From: Pseudomonadota bacterium
GTDB taxonomy: Bacteria > Desulfobacterota > Desulfobulbia > Desulfobulbales > SURF-16
Direction: 5' to 3'
Length of the DNA stretch: 64,000 nt
Assembly: GCA_018822545.1 (NCBI GenBank)
Contig: JAHJKA010000022.1
Coordinates: forward strand, 62,001 to 126,000
Positions 35,624-44,330 of this stretch are shown piece after piece. How positions within the stretch are numbered: position 1 is the stretch's first letter; every line of letters begins with the position of its first letter. The notes under the pieces are model-generated. The model worked only from the letters and a program-made list of their open reading frames with translations. It was not told the DNA's origin and searched no databases. The translations under genes were made by a program, and so were the position numbers.

Positions 35624-36309
35624 AATTTAATTTCTGCCCCAAAGACAGGAAGACGCCGTGGAAAATAAAAAAACCACCCATTACTTATTGAATATATTAT
35701 GTTTTTTTTAAATAATTGGGGGGGGGATGAGAGGAAAAAGACTCATAAAAAAAACATCGAAATTCCTCAACTCACCAGGAAAAACTGCACATGAAAGACA
35801 GGTCGCCAGCAAGAAATACCAAAAAAAATACCCGTACCCATGTCCTCGCCTATATTGCCCTGAAAAAATTACTTTGCCGCCATCTCAGCAACCGAACAAA
35901 TCTTTTTGTTTGCTAGGTGCTGTCGTGACCAGGAATAGTCACGAACACCATTTATCTGAAAAACACATATGCTTTTTTGTGAAGATTCACCACCACAGCC
36001 ATGGTCAGTTACATGACCACAACATTTGCCCAAAAAAATCCAGTGAAGGTGACGAAGATGTCAGTCCCAACCCGGGCAACATCAAAGATGAAAAACTCAA
36101 GGGAGTCTCAAAATATGGGCGCCAATCAGGCTAGACTTGCCTCAGGCACGAAGTCTTTATCGACCCAGCTAATGAAAAAAGGTACGGGGGGGTATTAAAG
36201 ACCCGTGCCGCCTCATGATACCCTGCCCGCACCACCTTAAACTTACAGCTTCACAGCTACACCTAACACTTAACGTCGCGACCATTTTTATTAAACATGG
36301 CGTTGCTTT
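35624..36309. other. AT-rich spacer between duplicated binding-protein genes
   Basis: It begins with remnants of the duplicated upstream region (shared AAAACTGCAC and poly-T segments with 37345-37530). The rest has homopolymer runs and no convincing gene. Plus-strand frames of up to 135 codons at 35727-36134 have a His/Lys-rich composition without recognisable domains. Confidence 0.5.
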
Positions 36310-37191
36310 TTAATTGGCAAAAGCTCCATACTTGATGGCCTTCAAACAATCCCGCACCGGGCCGTAATCAGCGGCAGGGGCCCAGCCCACCAGTTGGGCA
36401 TTTTTAGCAGCCGGATCACCAGGGGTGAGGGCCTGGAGGGCAGCCCCGACCTTTGCTGCCTTATCGGCATCAACATGCGAGAGTGCAGCCATCGGCCATT
36501 CCGGATAGAGAATGGTAGAACGAACATAGGGGAAATCATCCTTTATCTCATTAATGACCCGAAAATCAGCCATGTTGATTTTTCCCTGATCGGCCATACG
36601 CTCCAGGGTATCAGTCCGCACTGTACCGGCATCCATCACCCCGCTTTTCACGGCCATAACCACATTGTCATGCTTATTCCCTTCAGCAAAGACTGCAAAA
36701 TCTTTCTGGGGATCAATGCCGTTTTCAAGAAAAAGACGCCAGGCCATCTGCAGCCCGCCAAAAGCGTTAAACTTGACACACATGAACTTCTTCCCTTTGA
36801 TATCGGTCAGGGTATGGATGGGACTATCGGCGCGGACCAAGACCACGGCACCGAATTCCTTCAAGGCCTTGCCATCCACTGAGTTAATGAGGGTCGCCAC
36901 AGCCTTGGTACCGTATTTTTTCTCCATCTCCACAAAAAAAGCGGAGTTGGCGAGCAGAAAATCAATCTTGCCGCTTTTGACGATGGGCTCGATGGCGGTG
37001 AATTTCAGGGGGATGACCACCACCGGTTCACCAAGCTTGACCGCCAGATAATCGCCGGTGGCCTTCCATTTGCTCAAGGCGATTTCAGAGCCGCTCTTGG
37101 CAAGGACACCTATTTTTATTTCAGCCTGGGCAACGCCGGCAAAGGCAACCAACATAATCACCCCGAGCACTGCAACTCCAATTTTTCTCAT
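36310..37191 (-). CDS. PhnD-type periplasmic substrate-binding protein B
   Basis: The 293-residue paralog of protein A has signal peptide MRKIGVAVLGVIMLVAFAG. Most positions match A, including FLLANSAFFVEMEKKYGTKA, VRADSPIHTLTDIKGKKF and DAGTVRTDTLERMA. Changes cluster in surface residues such as ESKSGSEIALSKW-type N-terminal positions. Its promoter and leader are also duplicated (37220-37341). No transporter genes are adjacent. It and protein A may feed ligands to the neighbouring chemoreceptor. Confidence 0.88.
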   Translation of the reverse strand: MRKIGVAVLGVIMLVAFAGVAQAEIKIGVLAKSGSEIALSKWKATGDYLAVKLGEPVVVIPLKFTAIEPIVKSGKIDFLLANSAFFVEMEKKYGTKAVATLINSVDGKALKEFGAVVLVRADSPIHTLTDIKGKKFMCVKFNAFGGLQMAWRLFLENGIDPQKDFAVFAEGNKHDNVVMAVKSGVMDAGTVRTDTLERMADQGKINMADFRVINEIKDDFPYVRSTILYPEWPMAALSHVDADKAAKVGAALQALTPGDPAAKNAQLVGWAPAADYGPVRDCLKAIKYGAFAN

Positions 37192-37219
37192 TTTTACTCC
37201 CCCGTTGTTAGTTAATTAT

Positions 37220-37305
37220 GACCATTTGCTGACACTGGGGCGATCGCAACCGAGGCAAAAAAAAATGCGCAGCTACGGCGCTACCCCTGCCTTCCATGAT
37301 CGCCT
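37220..37305 (-). promoter_or_regulatory. Structured leader B (candidate riboswitch-like RNA)
   Basis: The minus strand reads GGCGATCATGGAAGGCAGG, then GGTAGCGCC, a T-rich loop, CTCGGTTG, CGCCCCAGTGTC and ATGGTCAT. The closing helix GATCAT / ATGGTC (37296-37301 with 37220-37225) matches leader A, with one covarying pair. The core AAGGCAGGGGU and CCCCAGUGU are identical in A and B, while the connecting hairpin differs in sequence and length. Confidence 0.6.
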
Positions 37306-37313
37306 AACAACAG

Positions 37314-37341
37314 CTTATAATTTTTCCGTTATTTCAGTCAA
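37314..37341 (-). promoter_or_regulatory. Promoter of binding protein B
   Basis: Minus strand TTGACT (37336-37341), 16-bp spacer, TATAAG (37314-37319); it matches promoter A in both boxes and in the AAATTTTGACTG context. Confidence 0.7.
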
Positions 37342-37663
37342 AATTTTATTTTTCCGATTATGGCAAGGGAGAAATGCCGACAGACCGAAATGATTTTTTT
37401 TTATCCCCTGATATTTATTATATTTTTTCTATAAATGCAGAGATATACCCTGAACAAAAACCATTACAATCGACCAAACTTATCCCGAAAACTGCACAAA
37501 AAAGTCAGGCTTAACCAGAAAACCTCAGAACAACAACCTGTTGTTTTTCAGCATGGAGATGCTTCGTGGATCGTAAAAAAAGAACCAAGGAGACGGATGA
37601 TGGGGGGAGAAAACAACAAGAAACGAACAGGAGATACTTGCCTGAGCATAGGACAGGCTTGAC
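37342..37663. other. Intergenic region upstream of promoter B
   Basis: About 320 bp of AT-rich sequence whose first 190 bp resemble the region upstream of promoter A. No gene seen. It separates the binding-protein module from the TPM-domain operon. Confidence 0.5.
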
Positions 37664-38293
37664 CTAGCCGACAATAACCTTATTACTCAGCTCATTGGTG
37701 TCATTGTCTTTGATTGGAAAATGTTGGGTTAAAACCTCACCTATCCGGCGGATTTCCTGACAAAGCATGGTCACAACCGTTCCCTGCTTGATCCCCAGGG
37801 CCACTAATTGGGCATACTCCTGCAGTTCTGCCTGACTGATCTTGCCATATATGCCGGAATCAGCTAGCACCCAAACCCGATGCTCAAGAAGGGAGATAAA
37901 AAAAAGCACCCCGGTATCGTCCTTGGTCTTATACAGCCCTTTCTCATAAAAGGCCTGGAGAGCCCGCTCCTTTACCTTGGTCTCCATCCGCTGCCCGGAA
38001 CCCATCAGGCGGATGACAAAGGGCACATAGCGGCTTACTACCCCAAACAGAATTCCACCCACCACAGCAAGGGGCAGAAAGGCCCACAGGGATTCATTAA
38101 AGAATAACTCGGTAATCGCCAAAGAAGATCCGGTGCCAAAGATAATTCCTGCAAAAATTTGCGCCTCGGGATAGCTGTCGCTCTGATCCACGACCATCAC
38201 GGCCAATTCGCCTGCGGTCTGGGTTTCAACCTCGCTGATGGCTTTCTCAATGTCGCCATGATCCTGATCAGAAAAAAAAGTCTCCGCCTTCAT
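37664..38293 (-). CDS. TPM domain membrane protein
   Basis: The 209-residue protein has a TPM domain (SDQDHGDIEKAISEVETQTAGELAVMVVDQ), then two membrane helices (residues 55-105) and a C-terminal second half with RALQAFYEKGLYKTKDDTGVLFFISLLEHRVWVLAD. MKAETFFSDQ at 38293 follows a strong AGGAGG and starts 2 bp from the previous stop. It is the third gene of lemA-ygcG-TPM. Function unknown; TPM proteins are linked to membrane repair or phosphatase-like roles. Confidence 0.82.
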   Translation of the reverse strand: MKAETFFSDQDHGDIEKAISEVETQTAGELAVMVVDQSDSYPEAQIFAGIIFGTGSSLAITELFFNESLWAFLPLAVVGGILFGVVSRYVPFVIRLMGSGQRMETKVKERALQAFYEKGLYKTKDDTGVLFFISLLEHRVWVLADSGIYGKISQAELQEYAQLVALGIKQGTVVTMLCQEIRRIGEVLTQHFPIKDNDTNELSNKVIVG

Positions 38294-38294
38294 A

Positions 38295-39176
38295 TCACCA
38301 CCCTCCTGAGGCGCCGCCGCCACCGAAACCACCACCGCCAAAGCCACCAAATCCGCCACCACCGCCGCCAAAGCCGCCACCACTGCGGCCACCATAACCA
38401 CCATAATAGGAACGGCCACTGCCGATAGCACTTAAGATGAAGGGCAGAAGCAAGCCCGCCACGGCTCCCAGCGGCAAGAGTATGAGCAGCAGCAAAAAAC
38501 CTACGGCTGGCAAACCTGCCCAAGCCACAAAGGGCAAAAGCAACGCCCCAGTAAGTACACCCGCTCGCCGCGATGCACTGCCCACGAAAGCAACAAAGAT
38601 AGCCGCCAGAAAGATGTAAGAAGCCACAGGCGGTGGGCCGTCATTATTGACGCGCCGCCTGTCAGCGACAAACTCGCCACGCACAGTCTGCACGATAGCC
38701 ACGATGCCATCCTTAAAACCCTCATCAAAACGGGCCTGTTTAAACTGGGGGGTAATAATCTGATCAATGATCCGGCCGGCCTTAAGATCCGTCATAACAC
38801 CTTCCAAGCCCCGGCCCACCTCGATGCGGACCTTACGCTCCTGCTTGGACACCAGGAGAAGCAGCCCATTATCACTCCCCTTCTGCCCGATCTTCCAGCT
38901 GTCCACCACCCTGATACTGAAACCTTCGATATCCTCACCCTCCAGGGACGGAATGGTGAGGATGGCGATCTGGGTGGAGTCTGTTTGATCAATGGACTGC
39001 AGGACCCGGGTCAACTGTTGTTCAGTGGCCGGAGAGATCATATTGGCGAGATCGGTGATATAACCGGTATTAGCCGGCACCTCCATAGCCTCGGCCTGGC
39101 TGAACACTCCCAACCAGAGCAGCGCAGTCAGTACCAGGCGCACAACAATCTGCTTTTCAGAATGGACACATTGCAA
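38295..39176 (-). CDS. YgcG-type TPM domain protein with Gly-rich tail
   Basis: The 293-residue protein has an N-terminal signal, a periplasmic TPM domain (TGYITDLANMISPATEQQLTRVL, DNGLLLLVSKQERKVRIEVG), membrane helices and a Gly-rich C-terminus (GGGFGGGGGGFGGFGGG). This is the classic YgcG/LemA partner. The start is TTG at 39176, with AGGAG 7 bp upstream; no ATG is available before the signal. The gene lies 18 bp after lemA. Confidence 0.85.
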   Translation of the reverse strand: MQCVHSEKQIVVRLVLTALLWLGVFSQAEAMEVPANTGYITDLANMISPATEQQLTRVLQSIDQTDSTQIAILTIPSLEGEDIEGFSIRVVDSWKIGQKGSDNGLLLLVSKQERKVRIEVGRGLEGVMTDLKAGRIIDQIITPQFKQARFDEGFKDGIVAIVQTVRGEFVADRRRVNNDGPPPVASYIFLAAIFVAFVGSASRRAGVLTGALLLPFVAWAGLPAVGFLLLLILLPLGAVAGLLLPFILSAIGSGRSYYGGYGGRSGGGFGGGGGGFGGFGGGGFGGGGASGGW

Positions 39177-39194
39177 AATTATTCTCCTGGACTA

Positions 39195-39776
39195 TCAGAA
39201 ATTGACGGCGGGAGCTTTTTCGGCCCCGGCTTCAGCCTTGAATGCTTCACGGCGCGGCAGCTTGAGCAAAAAGTTATTGGTCAGATTATTGGGGAAGGTG
39301 CGAATGGAGGTATTATAGATACGCACGGCTTCATTGTACCGTACCCGCGCCACATTAATCCTGTTCTCCGTACCTTCCAACTGGTGCTGGAGATCCGCGA
39401 AATTCTGGTTAGCCTTTAAATCAGGATATTTTTCCACCACCACCATGAGGCGCGACAGGGCTGAACTCAAACCGCCTTGGGCACTTTGAAACTGGGCCAT
39501 GGCCTGGGGATTATTAAGGACATCGGCACCAAGCTTTACCTGGCTCACCTTTGACCGGGCCTCAACAACCGCAGTAAGGGTTTCCTTCTCATGCGCGGCA
39601 TAGGCCTTGACAGTTTCCACCAGATTGGGAATCAGATCGGCCCGGCGCTGGTACGAGGCCTCGACATCACCCCAGGCAGCAATCACGGCCTCGTCATTTT
39701 TCTGAATACTATTATAGCCGCAGCCGGAAAGGCCAAAAAGTAGGATAAGGAACAACAAACCTGTTTTTTGATGCAT
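39195..39776 (-). CDS. lemA: LemA family protein
   Basis: The 193-residue protein has an N-terminal lipobox-like segment ([11 protein letters not shown]) and the LemA helical bundle: [30 protein letters not shown], with [30 protein letters not shown] near the end. ATG at 39776 keeps a normal gap after AGGAG; ATG at 39782 is too close. It is the first gene of the lemA-ygcG-TPM operon. Membrane-associated function is unknown. Confidence 0.9.
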   Translation of the reverse strand: MHQKTGLLFLILLFGLSGCGYNSIQKNDEAVIAAWGDVEASYQRRADLIPNLVETVKAYAAHEKETLTAVVEARSKVSQVKLGADVLNNPQAMAQFQSAQGGLSSALSRLMVVVEKYPDLKANQNFADLQHQLEGTENRINVARVRYNEAVRIYNTSIRTFPNNLTNNFLLKLPRREAFKAEAGAEKAPAVNF

Positions 39777-40141
39777 GGACATGCTCCTGTTAAAAAAAAA
39801 TTGAAAGAATATTCTAGATTACAAACGACGGCGATGTCACCAAGCTTACTTGCAAACTATCAAGATCAATGCCCCATGACAATGGTATTTACTCATCATC
39901 GCGAGAAATAATGTGCATGTTTAAGCAATCTTTGCCGTAGTCTCTATATGGTAATCAGGAAAAAAATACATGCAACCAAACTCTCGTTTAGGCATTATCC
40001 TCGCCATGTTGCACATCCCCATAAAAGACTGGTACTATTTGTAAGATCGCTTCACCTTCGTGACCAAATTCAGTATCCATTTATAATGACGAAAAACTCC
40101 TTTTTTTAGTTTACTCACCCATCTTGCTGCAGGTACCCATC
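39777..40141. other. Intergenic region before the aldehyde dehydrogenase gene
   Basis: About 365 bp between divergent genes. Nothing beyond AT-rich promoter-like sequence was recognised; no coding sequence or strong hairpin was seen. Confidence 0.5.
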
Positions 40142-41572
40142 ATGCCGAAAATGTACCCCTATTACCTGGCTAACGAGGCTGTTTTTGCCAATGAAGACCT
40201 TGACGTTACCGACAAATTCACCGGCGAGATAGCTTATAAAGTGGCCATGGCCGATGAAGCTGCCATTGATCAGGCCATTACCCAGGCCGTGGCCGCCGAG
40301 AAAGCTATGGCAGCAATGCCGGCCTGGCAACGTCAGGAAATCCTGGAGCATTGCGTACGGCGTTTCCAGGAACGGGCCGAGGAACTGGCCCAGGCCCTGT
40401 GTGTAGAGGCCGGCAAACCCATTAAAGACAGCCGGGGTGAGGTCACCCGCCTCATCGAGACCTTTAAGATCGCCGCAGAAGAGGCCGTGCGTTTCGGCGG
40501 CGAGTACATGCCTCTTGACCGCAGCCCCCGCACCACGGGCTACACATCCATCACCAAACGGGTACCGGTGGGGGCCTGCTCCTTTATCTCGCCCTTCAAC
40601 TTCCCCCTGAATCTTGCCGCCCATAAGGTGGCACCGGCCCTGGCCGCCGGCTGTCCCTTTGTCCTTAAACCGGCCAGCCTCACCCCCATCGGGGCGCTGA
40701 TCATCGGCGAGACCCTGGCTGAGTGCAACCTGCCCAAGGGCGCCTTTTCCATCCTGCCCTGTAGGCGTGACGGGGCCCGGCTTTTTACTGAGGATGAACG
40801 CCTCAAACTCCTCTCTTTTACGGGTTCACCTCAGGTGGGTTGGGAACTTAAGGCCAAGGCCGGTAAAAAAAAGGTGGTGCTGGAACTGGGCGGCAATGCC
40901 GCCTGCCTGGTGGACGAGGATGCTGATCTGGACGATGCCGTCAAGCGCATCGTCATCGGTGCTTTTTACCAGTCGGGCCAGAGCTGTATCGGCGTCCAGC
41001 GCATTTTAATCCATGAAAAAATCTATGCCACCTTCCGCGATAAGCTGGTGGCCGTCACCAGGAAGCTTGTCATGGGTGACCCCCGAGAGGAAAAAACCTT
41101 TATCGGTCCCTTGATCTCTGAAAAAGAGGCCTTGCGCCTGGAAGAATGGATCGCCTCGGCCATCAACACGGGCGCCACCCTTCTTTGCGGCGGTAAACGC
41201 GAAGGTGCATTGCTTGCGGCCACCCTCCTTGAAAATGTGGCCAAGGATGAAAACATCTGCCGCCTTGAGGCCTTTGGGCCGGTGGCTGTCCTCACTTCAT
41301 TCAGCGATTTCAAGGAGGCCTTGGCTGAGATCAATGACAGCAGCTTTGGCCTGCAGGCCGGCATCTTCACCCGCGACATCTACAAGGCGCAGTTCGCCTG
41401 GGACACCTTAGAAGTGGGCGGCGTGATCATCGGCGACATCCCCTCCTGGCGGGCAGACCAGATGCCCTACGGCGGTGTCAAGGACTCAGGCTTAGGGCGT
41501 GAAGGCATCCGCTATGCCATGGAGGATATGAGCGAGATCAGGTTACTGGTTATCCGCACTCTGCCGGTATAA
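40142..41572 (+). CDS. NAD(P)-dependent aldehyde dehydrogenase
   Basis: The 476-residue protein has the ALDH core: catalytic Cys in QSGQSCIGVQRI, general-base Glu in VLELGGNAACLV, and cofactor loop FTGSPQVGWELKAKAGKK. The C-terminal PYGGVKDSGLGREG is conserved. ATG at 40142 (MPKMYPYYLA) is used; 40124 is an alternative. Substrate is unclear; nearest groups include lactaldehyde and glyceraldehyde-3-phosphate types. It stands alone. Confidence 0.9.
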   Translation: MPKMYPYYLANEAVFANEDLDVTDKFTGEIAYKVAMADEAAIDQAITQAVAAEKAMAAMPAWQRQEILEHCVRRFQERAEELAQALCVEAGKPIKDSRGEVTRLIETFKIAAEEAVRFGGEYMPLDRSPRTTGYTSITKRVPVGACSFISPFNFPLNLAAHKVAPALAAGCPFVLKPASLTPIGALIIGETLAECNLPKGAFSILPCRRDGARLFTEDERLKLLSFTGSPQVGWELKAKAGKKKVVLELGGNAACLVDEDADLDDAVKRIVIGAFYQSGQSCIGVQRILIHEKIYATFRDKLVAVTRKLVMGDPREEKTFIGPLISEKEALRLEEWIASAINTGATLLCGGKREGALLAATLLENVAKDENICRLEAFGPVAVLTSFSDFKEALAEINDSSFGLQAGIFTRDIYKAQFAWDTLEVGGVIIGDIPSWRADQMPYGGVKDSGLGREGIRYAMEDMSEIRLLVIRTLPV

Positions 41573-41600
41573 ACAAAGTTAACCACCCGCTTCGCTCAAG

Positions 41601-41678
41601 ACACAAAGACACAGAGTTTTACCGACCAACAGGCTGCAAACTAACAACAAACCTCTGTGTCTCTGTGCCTTTGTGGTG
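41601..41678. repeat. Dispersed inverted repeat (CACAAAGACACAGAG family)
   Basis: ACACAAAGACACAGAGTTT (41601) faces CTCTGTGTCTCTGTGCC (about 41653), ending in TTTGTGGTG. A relative is at 63882-63940. It is a noncoding spacer element. Confidence 0.75.
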
Positions 41679-41819
41679 AAAACAGTAAATCTGAAACCCT
41701 TTCTATCTTGACCTAAGGGCTAGAAACCACTACATAACAATGGTTAACGAGCAATTTTATTTTTAGGTAGAGGCACACGCGCTCCGCCATTTTTCATACA
41801 TGACCAAAACAGACCAACC

Positions 41820-43499
41820 ATGACAACGATCGGTATCATCGGCCCCCAGGGCTCCAACACCTGGCAGGCGGCCAGCGCTTATAACCCGGACGCACAACTC
41901 CTGAGTTTCCCCCATCATACCGCCCTGGCCCGTGCCTTTGCCGACAGCCGGGTGGCGATGATGATCCTGCCGGTCTACAACACCCGCATGGGCGGCGTGC
42001 TGAAATCCTTCCAGGTCATGGAGAGGATGAAGAACGGTCACTGGATCGACAATATCGTCCAGCCCATCCATCTCTCCCTGGGCACCTTAAACGGCAGCGA
42101 CCGGCTGAAGGTCATCCTCGGCACCATCCAGGTCATCCACCAGTGCGAAGACTTCCTCACCGACACCTACCCGGACATCTCCCTGCTCACCGTCACCAAT
42201 CTTGATCAGGCCCTGGAGGACATCAAGGCCAATAACCGTCTTGATTACGGGGTCATTGAAGCGGAAGAGCTGCTGAAGGGCCATGGCCTGACCATCCGCG
42301 AACGGGAAATTGCCCCCCATAACAAGACGCGCTACGCCGTTATCGGCCGCACCCCGCACCCGGCCACGGGTTACGACGCCACCTCCATCCTCACCGTGCC
42401 GTTGAAAGACCGGGTGGGCATGCTCTTTGATACCCTGGGCGCCTTTACCCAGCGCGGCATCAATATCCTCGACATGCGGGCCGAATCAGACGCCAAGACC
42501 CAGGAGCTGCAGATCTTCATCGAGGCGGAGGGCCATTTCCAGGACCAGATCCTCAAAGAGGCCCTGGCCAGCATTGAGCACCATGTTGTCCAGGAACACG
42601 ACTGCCTGAAGGTGCTCGGTTCTTACCCCCGGGTGGACATGCGGATCAAACGCATCAAAACCTTCGGTTTCATCGGCACCGGCGACATGTCCACCTGGTT
42701 TGCCAGGAAACTGGAAAACGAGGGCTACCACACCCTGCTCAGCGGCCGCTCCACCAAGCTGCGGCCCGAAGAGATGATCGGCCAGGTGGATGTGGTGATG
42801 GTCTGCGTGCCCATCAGCCATACCTCGGCCACCGTTGCCCAGTACGGCAAACACCTGCGTGACGGCCAGGCCCTGATCCTGCTGGCCGGCGAGGCGGAAG
42901 ACACCCTGAACACCGCCATGACCCACACCAGCGAGGGTGTTGAGCTCATGCTGGTCCATAATCTCTGGGGCCCTGCCGCCCTCACCATGAAGGACAAGAA
43001 CGCCTCGGTGGTGCGCACCCCGCGCAGCGGTGCCCTGTGCTCCGAGTTCGAGGCCTTTCTCTACAAGCATGGCGCCGCCATCCACCATGACTCGCCCCAG
43101 AAACATGACCTGCTCATGGGCGTGGGCCAGAAGCTGCCCACCACCATCTCGGTGGCCCTGGCCATGGCCCTGGCCGATAACGGCATTCAGATGACCGACA
43201 TCCCCAGCCACGCCACCCTCACCTCGCTCTACTCCATCCTGGCCATGGCCCGTGTCCATAACCAGAACCCGCGCACCTACGCCGAGATTATGTCCACCAA
43301 GGGCGAGGGCCGCAAGATCGTGCGCAGCTTTGCCGAGAATGTGCTGAAGATCATGGAGATGGCCGAGAAGGAGGAGATCAACGCCCTCTGCGCGCAGATC
43401 GACAAAAGCAGCACCTATCTGACTAAAGACTTCCTCGACGCCTCCATGAAACAGTCCCTGGCGGTGGATAAGGTGCTCGGCAAAATGGTGAAGTCGTAG
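41820..43499 (+). CDS. Fused prephenate dehydratase-ACT-prephenate dehydrogenase
   Basis: The 559-residue protein joins three domains. Residues 1-175 match prephenate dehydratase (MTTIGIIGPQGSNTWQAA, LPVYNTRMGG). Residues about 185-260 form an ACT domain (DRVGMLFDTLGAFTQRGINI). Residues about 272-559 form a Rossmann prephenate dehydrogenase (FGFIGTGDMSTWFARKLENE, MLVHNLWGPAALT). It would make phenylpyruvate and 4-hydroxyphenylpyruvate, with allosteric control by aromatic amino acids. The order dehydratase-ACT-dehydrogenase is unusual. No chorismate mutase domain is seen. Confidence 0.8.
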   Translation: MTTIGIIGPQGSNTWQAASAYNPDAQLLSFPHHTALARAFADSRVAMMILPVYNTRMGGVLKSFQVMERMKNGHWIDNIVQPIHLSLGTLNGSDRLKVILGTIQVIHQCEDFLTDTYPDISLLTVTNLDQALEDIKANNRLDYGVIEAEELLKGHGLTIREREIAPHNKTRYAVIGRTPHPATGYDATSILTVPLKDRVGMLFDTLGAFTQRGINILDMRAESDAKTQELQIFIEAEGHFQDQILKEALASIEHHVVQEHDCLKVLGSYPRVDMRIKRIKTFGFIGTGDMSTWFARKLENEGYHTLLSGRSTKLRPEEMIGQVDVVMVCVPISHTSATVAQYGKHLRDGQALILLAGEAEDTLNTAMTHTSEGVELMLVHNLWGPAALTMKDKNASVVRTPRSGALCSEFEAFLYKHGAAIHHDSPQKHDLLMGVGQKLPTTISVALAMALADNGIQMTDIPSHATLTSLYSILAMARVHNQNPRTYAEIMSTKGEGRKIVRSFAENVLKIMEMAEKEEINALCAQIDKSSTYLTKDFLDASMKQSLAVDKVLGKMVKS

Positions 43500-43523
43500 A
43501 TTGGGATATCTCAAATTTCTAGG

Positions 43524-43549
43524 TCATTCTCACGCCGGCGTGGGAATGA
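43524..43549. repeat. Short palindromic dispersed repeat
   Basis: TCATTCTCACGCCGGCGTGG and its continuation to GGAATGA form a 26-bp palindrome with one mismatched pair, between two genes. It resembles the short interspersed palindromes of many genomes. Confidence 0.7.
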
Positions 43550-43579
43550 GGCGGCCCAACGAACACAAAAGAGGATCAA

Positions 43580-44185
43580 ATGTCTGACCATATCGACTTC
43601 GAAGAACGCTACCAGACAGGCAACACGCCCTGGGAGATCCACCGCCCTGATCAGAGCCTGATCGATTTCATCGACAGCAGCCGGCTGGCCCCCTGCCGAG
43701 TCATTGATATCGGCTGCGGCACCGGCAGCAATGTCATCTGGCTGGCCTCCCAGAAGTTCCAGGCCACCGGCTATGACCTTTCACCCCTGGCCATCAAAAC
43801 CGCCCGGGAAAAGGCCGCTGCTGCCCGGGTGAACTGCACCTTTGTGAACCACGATTTTCTTCTTGATGCCATTGATGATACATCCTTTAATTTTGCCTTT
43901 GACCGCGGCTGCTTTCACCATTTCCGTGACCCGGATTCTCGCCTGGCCTTTGCCGAAAAGATTGGCAAGATTCTCAGCCCGGACGGTATCTGGCTGTCGC
44001 TCATCGGCAACAGAGATGAAACCAGGGAGGGGCCGGGGCCGCCCAAGCTATCGGCCCGCGAGATCAGCACGGCCGTGGAACCCTTCTTCCGCATCCTCTC
44101 ACTGACCGCCCATCATTTTGATTTCGACCATGAAGGCATCCCGGCCATGAACTGGGTTTGTCAAATGAAGAAGAGACCTGTGTGA
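43580..44185 (+). CDS. Class I SAM-dependent methyltransferase (TPMT/thiol-like)
   Basis: The 201-residue protein has ERYQTGNTPWEIHRPDQ at the N-terminus, the SAM motif VIDIGCGTGSNVIWLA, DLSPLAI after strand 2 and FDRGCFHHF in the middle. The TGxTPWE start recalls thiopurine S-methyltransferase relatives. SD AGAGGAT lies upstream. Substrate unknown. Confidence 0.85.
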   Translation: MSDHIDFEERYQTGNTPWEIHRPDQSLIDFIDSSRLAPCRVIDIGCGTGSNVIWLASQKFQATGYDLSPLAIKTAREKAAAARVNCTFVNHDFLLDAIDDTSFNFAFDRGCFHHFRDPDSRLAFAEKIGKILSPDGIWLSLIGNRDETREGPGPPKLSAREISTAVEPFFRILSLTAHHFDFDHEGIPAMNWVCQMKKRPV

Positions 44186-44200
44186 CAAAAGTGAACGACC

Positions 44201-44253
44201 GCCACGGAATCCACTGAACAAAAAACATTAAACTTTTCCGTGGATTTCGTGGC
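44201..44253. repeat. Dispersed inverted repeat (CCACGGAATCCAC family)
   Basis: GCCACGGAATCCACT (44201) pairs with TTCCGTGGATTTCGTGGCA (44236). It is a relative of the element at 2223-2312 without the 9-bp expansion. Confidence 0.75.
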
Positions 44254-44330
44254 AAATAAATATCCTGCTTCAGATCATAACCACATAACGTGAACCCCAC
44301 CCCAGCAGCCTGACTTAAAGCGAAGAAAAT

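Noticed and set aside
35727-36134. 135-codon plus-strand open frame between binding-protein genes
   Set aside because: AT-rich spacer with Lys/His-rich composition and no recognisable domain or SD.
37192-37305. Match of leader B to a known riboswitch (GEMM, cobalamin, fluoride, glycine)
   Set aside because: Conserved cores of those classes are not present by eye.
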